64,000 nucleotides of DNA from Riemerella anatipestifer (GTDB lineage Bacteria > Bacteroidota > Bacteroidia > Flavobacteriales > Weeksellaceae): positions 682,001-746,000 of the forward strand of contig NZ_CP073239.1 of the NCBI RefSeq assembly GCF_009670965.2. Direction: 5' to 3'. Shown piece after piece: positions 55,251 to 62,314 of the stretch. Under the pieces are notes generated by a model. That model was not told the origin of the DNA. It made no database searches and was given only the letters and a program-made list of their open reading frames with translations. Numbering within the stretch: the stretch's first letter is position 1; every line of letters begins with the position of its first letter. The position numbers were made by a program, and so were the translations under genes.

Positions 55251-55325
55251 GGTGACTGACCGGGATCGAACCGGCGACCTTCAGGACCACAATCTGACGC
55301 TCTAACCAACTGAGCTACAATCACC
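55251..55325 (-). tRNA. tRNA-His (GTG)
   Basis: A complete cloverleaf of 75 bases on the minus strand. The acceptor is G-1 plus a 7-bp stem GTGATTG/CAGTCAC with C73, the histidine-specific extra base pair. The D arm is GCTC-AGTTGGTTA-GAGC, the anticodon loop TTGTGGT carries GTG, and the T arm is GCCGG-TTCGATC-CCGGT. CCA is not encoded. The last pair of the anticodon stem (A31-C39) is mismatched, which is unusual. Confidence 0.95.
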
Positions 55326-55361
55326 ATTTTGTGGGTGCAAATATAGAAATATTTTATCTAT

Positions 55362-56081
55362 TTACAAAATTATTGAATCAAAATTTTTAAAAGCTATCAG
55401 TTTTTCAGAAGTAAATCCTTCCGCGTAAGACACTCCAGACAACCTCCCTAAATCCTGAGCTCTATAAGTAAGACTTTCTAGAAAATCTTTAGTAGAGATT
55501 GGCGTCATCGGTTCTTCCGAATTAGGATTATAAAATTGCGTTTCGTAAGCTAAACAAGCCTCAATCTTTTTATCCATAAAATCAGATATATCTACCACAA
55601 AATCAGGCTTTATAGACTTCCACTGTATATAGTTAAAGATATGCTTAGGTCTCCATACTGGCTGAGTTTCACCAGTATCAACCGTTTCAATTTTAATAAG
55701 ACCTGATAAAAAACAAGCATCTGAAACCAATTTAGCCGCTTTTGCATGATCTGGATGACGGTCATCTATTGCATTTGCAAAAATAATTTCAGGCTGATAT
55801 TTCCTTACCATCTTTACAATACGCATTTGATACTCCTCTGTATTACTAAGAAAACCATCTTTCATACCCAAGTTTTCTCGTGCCACAACTCCTAAAATAT
55901 TTGATGCTCTTTTAGCTTCTTTTGCTCTAGTTTCATTTGTCCCTCTCGTACCTAATTCTCCTTCTGTTAAGTCTACTATCGCTACTTTTTTACCTTGAGA
56001 AATAAACTTGGCTAAAGTTCCACCGCATCCTAGCTCAACATCATCAGGATGTGCTCCGATGGCTAAAATATCTACTTTCAT
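55362..56081 (-). CDS. bshB1: Bacillithiol biosynthesis deacetylase BshB1
   Basis: Zinc-dependent deacetylase of the LmbE/PIG-L family that converts GlcNAc-malate to GlcN-malate in bacillithiol synthesis. The 239 residues show the metal-binding AHPDDVELGCGG (residues 10-21), TEGELGTRGTNETR, and HPDH near 110. Bacillithiol is the main low-molecular-weight thiol of flavobacteria. A TATATTTG -7 box ends 4 bases before the ATG. The other bsh genes are not in the window. Confidence 0.88.
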   Translation of the reverse strand: MKVDILAIGAHPDDVELGCGGTLAKFISQGKKVAIVDLTEGELGTRGTNETRAKEAKRASNILGVVARENLGMKDGFLSNTEEYQMRIVKMVRKYQPEIIFANAIDDRHPDHAKAAKLVSDACFLSGLIKIETVDTGETQPVWRPKHIFNYIQWKSIKPDFVVDISDFMDKKIEACLAYETQFYNPNSEEPMTPISTKDFLESLTYRAQDLGRLSGVSYAEGFTSEKLIAFKNFDSIIL

Positions 56082-56102
56082 ATTACAAATATAAGGTTTA
56101 TT

Positions 56103-56145
56103 CTAAAAAATAAGAGCTTCTTAAGAAACTAAGAAACTCTTATTT
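56103..56145 (-). terminator. Terminator after the TPR-protein gene
   Basis: A 9-bp outer stem (56108-56116 with 56137-56145) and a 6-bp inner stem (56118-56123 with 56130-56135) with a 6-base loop. On the minus strand it is followed by TTTTTT. Confidence 0.85.
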
Positions 56146-56174
56146 ATAATCAATTAAATATTAAAAAACACTAA

Positions 56175-57833
56175 TTATTGGCTAAGTAATTTCAATAAAT
56201 TTTGAGCATCTTTATACTCAGGGTTTAGCTGAACAGATTTCAATGCGTATTCTTTAGCTTTCTCTTTATTTTTATCTTTTTCTAAATAAGCTACTGCAAA
56301 ATAAGCATAAGAAAGTGTTTCTTTACCTTGCATTTGCTCCTCTGCAGGTTTCTTATTCATATTATCTATATAAGTCTGATAAGAAATTTTAGCCAACTCG
56401 TTATTACCCGCTTGTTGATACGCATACCCTTGGCTATAATAAGCTGGAGCCCAGTCAGGAATTAAGTCTATCATGTTCTGCCAAGTATAAGCTGCCCCAT
56501 TCCAGTTTTTAGCATCTTGATAAGCCATCGCTAGCTTATAAATATTGTCTGTATTTTTAGGGTCTGCAGCAATAGACTTCTTCAACGCTTCTATCTCTGG
56601 ATTAGTAGGACCTGCTTCTGCTGCTTTTTTAAGATCAACTCCTCCTGCCATAATTTTAGCCAACTCTGCATCCCATTGCATAGTTTCATCTTTTGCAGCC
56701 TTCGCTATTGCTATTTTTTCGCTAGACATTTTCATAAGATTAGCCTTTGTTGACTCATCCTGTGCTTTTTGAGATTGCCCTGCGTAGATTAACCCTAATA
56801 AACCTTGGTCTGCAGGCAGTACTCTAGATGCATCTGCCTTAGAAATAAATGTATCTAGATTTTGTTTAGCCTCATCATACTTTTGCTCTCCATATAAGAG
56901 ATAGGCATTGAGCTTGTACTTAATAACATCTTCAACTTTATTAAAAACCTTATCTAAAACTTCTCTAGATTCTGTATAGTTTCCATTTGCGAAATAAAGC
57001 TTGGATACCTCTAACATCGTTACAGGGTCTTCATCAGCATATTTAAGATAATTCAACAAATTACTTGCCGCCGCATCATGCTTTTGATATCTAATGTTAT
57101 AGTTAGCAAGAGCCTTATATGCTGGAGCATAGGTAGGGTCTACCGCTATAGCTTTGTTAAGATTATCTGTTGCTAATTGCCATTGATTAGCAGCCATCCA
57201 CAAAGTCGCCATTCTAGTAAATACGGATGCTTTATTTCTAGCTACTACCGCTGCTTTATCATAAGCAGACATCGCTTTACCAGCATCTTTTTTAAGACGA
57301 TAAGCATCGCCTAAAGAATAATAATAATTAGCGGGCACATTACCTTTCTTTTCTGCTTTTTCTATAGCTTGGCTAATAAATTCTACAGCTAAATCTGGAG
57401 CATTATTACTCTCAAACATTGTAAGAGCCTCACCTGCTCTAAATAACACCTCAGGATCTTTTCCTTTAGAATCATTTACAATTTCCTGTATTTCGTTAAT
57501 TGCAGATTTATTTCCCTTTCCTAACTTAATAGAAGCCAAACCTATTCTATCTAAATATGCTTTTTTATCCAAAGCCAAACCTTTATCAAAGTATTCTTTA
57601 GCTTTATCAAAATTAGGTTCGTATTGAGTTAAATAAATGTTTCCTAAATAAAAATAATTTTCCGCAGAAGGAGATTTCTGAAGTAACTGATTGAACACCT
57701 CTTTAGCTTTTGCATATTTATGAGCATCCATATTCTGGAGACCTTCTTCTACTGTTTGTGCACCTGCAAAACCGAACATAAAAGCGGCCGCAGCACCTAA
57801 TACCATTTTCTTTGTCATTTTTATATTTTTCAT
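56175..57833 (-). CDS. Periplasmic TPR-repeat protein
   Basis: A 552-residue protein with a signal peptide (start at 57833, or ATG at 57818 giving MTKKMVLGAAAAFMFGFAGA). Around twelve TPR-like helical repeats fill the rest, with classic motifs such as AENYFYLGNIYLTQYEPNFD, PANYYYSLGDAYRLKKDAGK and APAYYSQGYAYQQAGNNEL. Such proteins are scaffolds. It follows the PstS-like lipoprotein gene and ends the exbB-exbD-tonB block, a gene order that seems shared among flavobacteria. Confidence 0.8.
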   Translation of the reverse strand: MKNIKMTKKMVLGAAAAFMFGFAGAQTVEEGLQNMDAHKYAKAKEVFNQLLQKSPSAENYFYLGNIYLTQYEPNFDKAKEYFDKGLALDKKAYLDRIGLASIKLGKGNKSAINEIQEIVNDSKGKDPEVLFRAGEALTMFESNNAPDLAVEFISQAIEKAEKKGNVPANYYYSLGDAYRLKKDAGKAMSAYDKAAVVARNKASVFTRMATLWMAANQWQLATDNLNKAIAVDPTYAPAYKALANYNIRYQKHDAAASNLLNYLKYADEDPVTMLEVSKLYFANGNYTESREVLDKVFNKVEDVIKYKLNAYLLYGEQKYDEAKQNLDTFISKADASRVLPADQGLLGLIYAGQSQKAQDESTKANLMKMSSEKIAIAKAAKDETMQWDAELAKIMAGGVDLKKAAEAGPTNPEIEALKKSIAADPKNTDNIYKLAMAYQDAKNWNGAAYTWQNMIDLIPDWAPAYYSQGYAYQQAGNNELAKISYQTYIDNMNKKPAEEQMQGKETLSYAYFAVAYLEKDKNKEKAKEYALKSVQLNPEYKDAQNLLKLLSQ

Positions 57834-57919
57834 TTTTAAGGTTATTTATAATTTGGCTTACTTTATTATAAACAACTATCAAGCCATTTTTAAAGTAAAG
57901 AGTTGCTAATATAAGAATT

Positions 57920-58789
57920 TTATCTCATTTGAACTTCTCTTTTATAGATATTGTAAGGCTGTAACCCCTGCTTAGAAACCACTATTTGACCTATTTGAGT
58001 ACAAGAAAATCTTATGAATCCGTTTCCCACTCCAAAAAAACCTTCATTTGTCAAGAAATAAAGAATCCTTGAGAACGGATACTCCATATTCCTTATATTT
58101 GAAAGTTCAGGCTTATATATTTTACCTTTATCATCCATTACTGGTAGTACTTTCACCTTCTCTCTTAACGCTATAGCCTCTGGAGAAAACTCTCTACTTA
58201 TCGTATTAAGACTTATAACCCCTATTTTATTATTAAATTTATCTATACTGTTTACAATATTTTCATTCCCTTTAATAATAGAATACTTTAAAGCCGAAGG
58301 TTTAACCTGAAATTTCTGTGCTATAAAATTAAGATTACTTGCATTGGCTCCATCAAATATGAGGTTCTTATCATCAGAGTTAAGCATTTCTTTAATTTCA
58401 GAAACTTTGATATGCTCTCTACTTGAATTTTTAGAAACAACAAATACTACCGCATCTCCCGCAAATTTAGCTGGATTATATTCCAAATCTACTTTTTCTT
58501 TGTAAACTTCTTTTTCTTTTTTTGTAAGCTCTCTAGACATCACTATCACTCTAGCATTACCGTCCAGCAAGTCTATAAAAGCCGAATCTTCTTTTTTATA
58601 AACAACATCTAGCTTAGCCTCTGGATAAAATGCCATATATCTTTCTGCCAAAGCCTCAGTTACATTTTTAAACGAAGGGTCTGCCACCACCTGAATTTCT
58701 CCTTTTTGAGGGTTTTCCGCTTCTTTACCCTTTTTACAGGAAAGCACAACCACCAATAGAAATAATAAATAAACTATTTTTTTATACAT
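57920..58789 (-). CDS. PstS-like periplasmic substrate-binding lipoprotein
   Basis: A 289-residue lipoprotein (lipobox VVLSC, Cys 18) resembling phosphate-binding PstS proteins: VVADPSFKNVTEALAERYM near the start, then VIVMSRELTKKEK, and a C-terminal FGVGNGFIRFSCTQIGQIVV block. There is no PstCAB transporter nearby, so a sensor or scavenger role is possible. It overlaps the upstream small-protein gene by 8 bases, indicating coupling. Confidence 0.72.
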   Translation of the reverse strand: MYKKIVYLLFLLVVVLSCKKGKEAENPQKGEIQVVADPSFKNVTEALAERYMAFYPEAKLDVVYKKEDSAFIDLLDGNARVIVMSRELTKKEKEVYKEKVDLEYNPAKFAGDAVVFVVSKNSSREHIKVSEIKEMLNSDDKNLIFDGANASNLNFIAQKFQVKPSALKYSIIKGNENIVNSIDKFNNKIGVISLNTISREFSPEAIALREKVKVLPVMDDKGKIYKPELSNIRNMEYPFSRILYFLTNEGFFGVGNGFIRFSCTQIGQIVVSKQGLQPYNIYKREVQMR

Positions 58790-58976
58790 CTTTCTTACTC
58801 TGCTTTATATTATAGATTGCCCTAAAGACCCTGAAGACACCATAAATTACCATCAAAATACCTAACGGATAGGCAACATAATCATCTAACTGAATTACAA
58901 AAAATTTATACACTAGTACCACAACACCTAAAGTAAGGTACATAACACCTGCTAAAATAGATAAATAATTAAACAT
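58782..58976 (-). CDS. Small membrane protein
   Basis: A 64-residue protein with two predicted membrane helices (about residues 5-27 and 32-54) and a short basic tail (KQSKKDV). Its stop overlaps the PstS-like start. A TATATTTG -7 box (plus 58989-58982) ends 5 bases before the ATG, and a terminator lies just upstream, so a new transcription unit starts here. Function unknown. Confidence 0.65.
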   Translation of the reverse strand: MFNYLSILAGVMYLTLGVVVLVYKFFVIQLDDYVAYPLGILMVIYGVFRVFRAIYNIKQSKKDV

Positions 58977-58991
58977 AACAACAAATATAAC

Positions 58992-59019
58992 AAAAAAGAG
59001 AAGCCCTAAAGCTTCTCTT
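58992..59019 (-). terminator. Terminator after the second tonB gene
   Basis: A perfect 9-bp stem (58996-59004 with 59011-59019) with a 6-base loop. On the minus strand it is followed by TTTTTT, and the -7 box of the next gene comes immediately after. Confidence 0.85.
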
Positions 59020-59039
59020 ATAATAATTTTAACAGAATT

Positions 59040-59885
59040 TTAATATTCAAAATTCATTGCCACTGGCATTCTAAATCTTGAACGAACTGGCTCCCCATTT
59101 ACTTTACCAGGAGTCCATTTCTTTCTGATAGATTTTACAGCTCTTTCTGCCTCTCTGTTAAATGTAGAGTTAGAACCTGTAACTTTTACCTGAGAAAGCG
59201 AACCATCTCTCTCTACTACGAAAGTAACCTCAGCTTTTAAAGTACCTTCATCACCTTCCATTACCGAAGTATCAAAAGATTCTTGGAAAGCACTTCTAAA
59301 TCCGTTAAGACCTCCTCCTGAGAACTCCGCTTCTTGGTCTACCGTTGTATATACTTCAGTAGTACTCACTTGAGGCTTTACCTCTACCGTTGTTCCTTTT
59401 CCTGTAGAAGGTGGTGGCGGTGGTGGTGAATAAGACGGTTTTTTAACACCCTCTTGATTTACTAAACCTGTAGTGGTTTCTAATTGCTTAGATATTGGCG
59501 GCGGTGGAGTTTCCACTTTAGGAGCTTTTACCGGCTCAGGAACCACATTCTGAATAATTTCAACCTTTTCCTCTTCTACCTTCGGTGGAGGTGGTGGAGG
59601 TGGTTCCTCCTCTTTAGGTTGTTCTATAATCTGTTCTTCTTCTGGAAGAATTTCTATAAGATTAGCCTCTACTTCTTGTTTAGGCGGAGCCGTTAACTGT
59701 TTAATTTTCATAACAATAAACGGAGTAGCCGCAGCTAAACAGAACAAAGTAGTACCTATAATCATAGACCTTGTAAGAATACTCTTATAGCTTTGTCTCA
59801 GGTCATAAGCACCATAGGCTTTATTTCTGTTTTCAAATACAATCTCATCCAAACTTGGATTGTACCCTAAATTTTCATCTGACAT
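59040..59885 (-). CDS. tonB: TonB-family energy transducer
   Basis: A 281-residue TonB protein. The cytosolic start carries LDEIVFENRNKAYGAYDLR, a common Bacteroidota TonB motif; a membrane helix spans residues 40-62; a Pro/Glu/Lys-rich linker with PPPPPP runs covers 85-165; and the C-terminal domain contains VERDGSLSQVKVTGSNSTF and the RKKWTPGKVNGEPVRSRFRMP block. It closes an exbB-exbD-exbD-tonB transcript. Confidence 0.92.
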   Translation of the reverse strand: MSDENLGYNPSLDEIVFENRNKAYGAYDLRQSYKSILTRSMIIGTTLFCLAAATPFIVMKIKQLTAPPKQEVEANLIEILPEEEQIIEQPKEEEPPPPPPPKVEEEKVEIIQNVVPEPVKAPKVETPPPPISKQLETTTGLVNQEGVKKPSYSPPPPPPSTGKGTTVEVKPQVSTTEVYTTVDQEAEFSGGGLNGFRSAFQESFDTSVMEGDEGTLKAEVTFVVERDGSLSQVKVTGSNSTFNREAERAVKSIRKKWTPGKVNGEPVRSRFRMPVAMNFEY

Positions 59886-59913
59886 ATAAAATATGAATTT
59901 TAAGGGTTAATTA

Positions 59914-60462
59914 TTATTTTGCAGTTCCTACTTTCTTTTCATAAACAGCTTTCTCCCAGTCTTTAATATCGGTTACCCCATATTGTTCACTTTTAGTGAC
60001 AGCCATTTCGTCAAGAACGTCTACAAAATTCTTATACACTGCATCATCCGTTGGCTTGATGATAACTGTAAATTTAGTTACATCTTTAGCCCTCTTCTTT
60101 GCATCTTCTATTACTTTCGTAATCCCATCTTTATCATAGGTTGTCTCCTGAAGTGTACCTTCATTAAGACCATCTTTATCCGTTTGATGATAAAAAATCT
60201 TATTATCCTTACCTATAATTAAAGATATAGAGTTGCTCAAATCAATCTCCGTAGGAGGCGGTTTAGGAGCATCTTTTTTAGGTTTCGCAGGAAGACCTAA
60301 ATCCATCACATTTGGTTTACTAAAAGTAGTGGTAAACATAAAGAATGTAATGAGTAGAAAACCTAAGTCTACCATCGGAGTCATATCCACTCTAGTGGAC
60401 TGCTTCTTGGAACGGACTTTGCCGCCCTTTTCGCCCTTATCCTGTACTTGTACTTCTGCCAT
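59914..60462 (-). CDS. exbD: ExbD/TolR-family protein, second copy
   Basis: A 182-residue ExbD with the membrane helix (about residues 25-46, MTPMVDLGFLLITFFMFTTT) and the proton-relay Asp in MVDLGF. The periplasmic part is longer than in the shorter exbD at 44451. It starts 9 bases after the other ExbD copy and ends 28 bases before tonB. Confidence 0.92.
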   Translation of the reverse strand: MAEVQVQDKGEKGGKVRSKKQSTRVDMTPMVDLGFLLITFFMFTTTFSKPNVMDLGLPAKPKKDAPKPPPTEIDLSNSISLIIGKDNKIFYHQTDKDGLNEGTLQETTYDKDGITKVIEDAKKRAKDVTKFTVIIKPTDDAVYKNFVDVLDEMAVTKSEQYGVTDIKDWEKAVYEKKVGTAK

Positions 60463-60471
60463 TTCTATTCT

Positions 60472-61074
60472 CTATTTACCTCCCTCTTGGGTAGTGATTA
60501 ACCAAAACTTGTAAAACTCAATATCTCTCAATCCTTCAAATAAATCTTTTACTTTTGGATAGTTAGTGTTGCCATCGCCTTTGATGGCTAACTTATAGTC
60601 AGGGTTTATTTTTAAACTTTGCTCTACCCAATCAATAACTTGTTTATTTGTACTGTCCATAGGAATCCCCGTAGGACTCTTAAACGCTTTCTGCTCATCT
60701 TCTGATAAGTTTAAGTAGCTTTTTAACTGTGTCATAGGTACTCCTACTGCCTGCACCTTTGTAAACGCTACTTTTTCCTTATCGGTAAAAGAAAGTCCGT
60801 ACTTCTGTCCCATATTATCTAGAAGCTGAATTCTTTCAGTTCCGTTCTCTACAGGTTGGAAGTAAAATTTCCCATCTGGTGTTACATTTACCGTCATTAG
60901 ACTGGCATCTGGTAACAATTTTTCAGATATAGAAGATGGCGGTTTTATCTGCTCTACATCAGGCTTTTTAAACTGTGTAGTCAAGATAAAGAAGGTAAGT
61001 AGTAAGAATGCAACATCACACATCGCTGTCATATCCGTTACTACACCATGTCTTTTTGGTTTGACTCTCGCCAT
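60472..61074 (-). CDS. exbD: ExbD/TolR-family protein, first copy
   Basis: A 200-residue ExbD with TDMTAMCDVAFLLLTFFILTT as the membrane helix and CDVAF Asp. The periplasmic domain carries an insert (about residues 85-140, KYGLSFTDKEKVAF...SEDEQKAFKSPTGIP) not usual in ExbD. A hairpin in its leader (61115-61154) may modulate expression relative to exbB. Confidence 0.9.
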   Translation of the reverse strand: MARVKPKRHGVVTDMTAMCDVAFLLLTFFILTTQFKKPDVEQIKPPSSISEKLLPDASLMTVNVTPDGKFYFQPVENGTERIQLLDNMGQKYGLSFTDKEKVAFTKVQAVGVPMTQLKSYLNLSEDEQKAFKSPTGIPMDSTNKQVIDWVEQSLKINPDYKLAIKGDGNTNYPKVKDLFEGLRDIEFYKFWLITTQEGGK

Positions 61075-61114
61075 ATTATTAACTCTTTTTTATTTATTAA
61101 ACTTCTTTTTTTTA

Positions 61115-61154
61115 TTAGAGCTTCGCTAAAATTATTGTTTAGCAGAAGCTCTAA
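61115..61154 (-). promoter_or_regulatory. Hairpin between exbB and exbD
   Basis: TTAGAGCTTC plus GCTAAA (61115-61130) pairs with TTTAGC plus GAAGCTCTAA (61138-61154) around a one-base bulge and a 7-base loop. On the minus strand it is followed by A-rich sequence, not T, so it is not a terminator. It could stabilise the exbB message or set the exbB:exbD ratio. Confidence 0.5.
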
Positions 61155-61181
61155 ATTTCTCTTTATCAGAATACTAACTTA

Positions 61182-62048
61182 TTAGTTAAACTCAGCGAAA
61201 GACTGCTGAATAGACATACCAATCTCGTCTATCTTATAAGTTAATCCGTCTATCTTAGATGTAAAGAAGTTGTAAAGGATAATTGCAATAGCTGATGTAC
61301 CGATACCTAAAGCCGTGTTAATCAAGGCTTCTGAGATACCAATAGATAAAGCCGCAGCATCTGGAGTACCACCACCAGAACCTAAAGCGAAGAACGCCTT
61401 AATCATCCCGATTACCGTACCTAAAAGCGCTACTAATGTTGCTACTGTACCTAATGTAGAAAGAATCATCATATTTTTCTCTAACATAGGCATCTCTAAT
61501 GTTGTAGCTTCTTCTAAAGCTTTAGTTAAAGCAACCATTTTCTTCTCTTTATCCATAGAGCTATCGTTAGCCAATGCCTTATAAGTAACTAGTCCTTCTT
61601 TTACCACATTACCTACAGAACCTTGTTGAGCATCACACTTCTCAATAGCTTCATCAATTTTATTCTGATTAAGAAGACCTCTTATCTCAAGTACAAATTT
61701 GTCAAGATTTCCTTTTCCTTGAGCTTTTTTAATAACGAAGAAACGCTCAAAAGAGAAAACGATTACTGTAATCATAAATAAAATTAGGATATGTACCACT
61801 GGACCTCCCATGTAGATAATCCCCATGAAAGACTCTGGATGCAATTCCTTAGATGGTATATCTGCAAAAGCTACAGACGCTTGTCCTGCAATCCTTGCAT
61901 CTTCTTTAAAGTTACCTGGGTTACCTAATATAAAGATGTAAATACTTAACGCAATTACATACAAAATAGGTAGTACTACAGCTGGGTTAAGCCCGCTCTT
62001 CTGTCTAGCAATTACTTGCTCCTCTGTGTTTGAAACATTCATTTCCAT
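61182..62048 (-). CDS. exbB: ExbB/TolQ/MotA-family proton channel protein
   Basis: A 288-residue ExbB-like protein. Membrane helices lie near residues 24-45, 80-102, 186-212 and 232-258. The TolQ-type core LSTLGTVATLVALLGTVIGM is at about residues 197-216. An extra N-terminal membrane helix precedes the usual three. It heads the operon to tonB. The 266-base interval 62049-62314 to leuS shows no gene or clear promoter. Confidence 0.9.
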   Translation of the reverse strand: MEMNVSNTEEQVIARQKSGLNPAVVLPILYVIALSIYIFILGNPGNFKEDARIAGQASVAFADIPSKELHPESFMGIIYMGGPVVHILILFMITVIVFSFERFFVIKKAQGKGNLDKFVLEIRGLLNQNKIDEAIEKCDAQQGSVGNVVKEGLVTYKALANDSSMDKEKKMVALTKALEEATTLEMPMLEKNMMILSTLGTVATLVALLGTVIGMIKAFFALGSGGGTPDAAALSIGISEALINTALGIGTSAIAIILYNFFTSKIDGLTYKIDEIGMSIQQSFAEFN

Positions 62049-62314
62049 ATTAAACTAAAATTATAATTGTTATTTTTTTCAGGCTGTAAAGTAAAGTTAA
62101 AATATTGAAAAATCCAAATATTATCTTTAAACATGGTGTTTTTTTGACATTCTAGACCTTCTGCTTTCTTAAATTAGATTTACTTTTTTTCCTGATTTTT
62201 ATCATTATTTCATTTATACACCTACTTTTGATTAACTCATAAGAAAAAACAGACCTTATTTTTTTCGATTTAGCAAGTGTTAAATTTTTATTAAAAAACT
62301 TATTTTTACTCTAT

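Noticed and set aside
62049..62314. Possible small gene or promoter between leuS and exbB
   Set aside because: The interval is very AT-rich with no ORF of plausible composition and no promoter with both elements at correct spacing.
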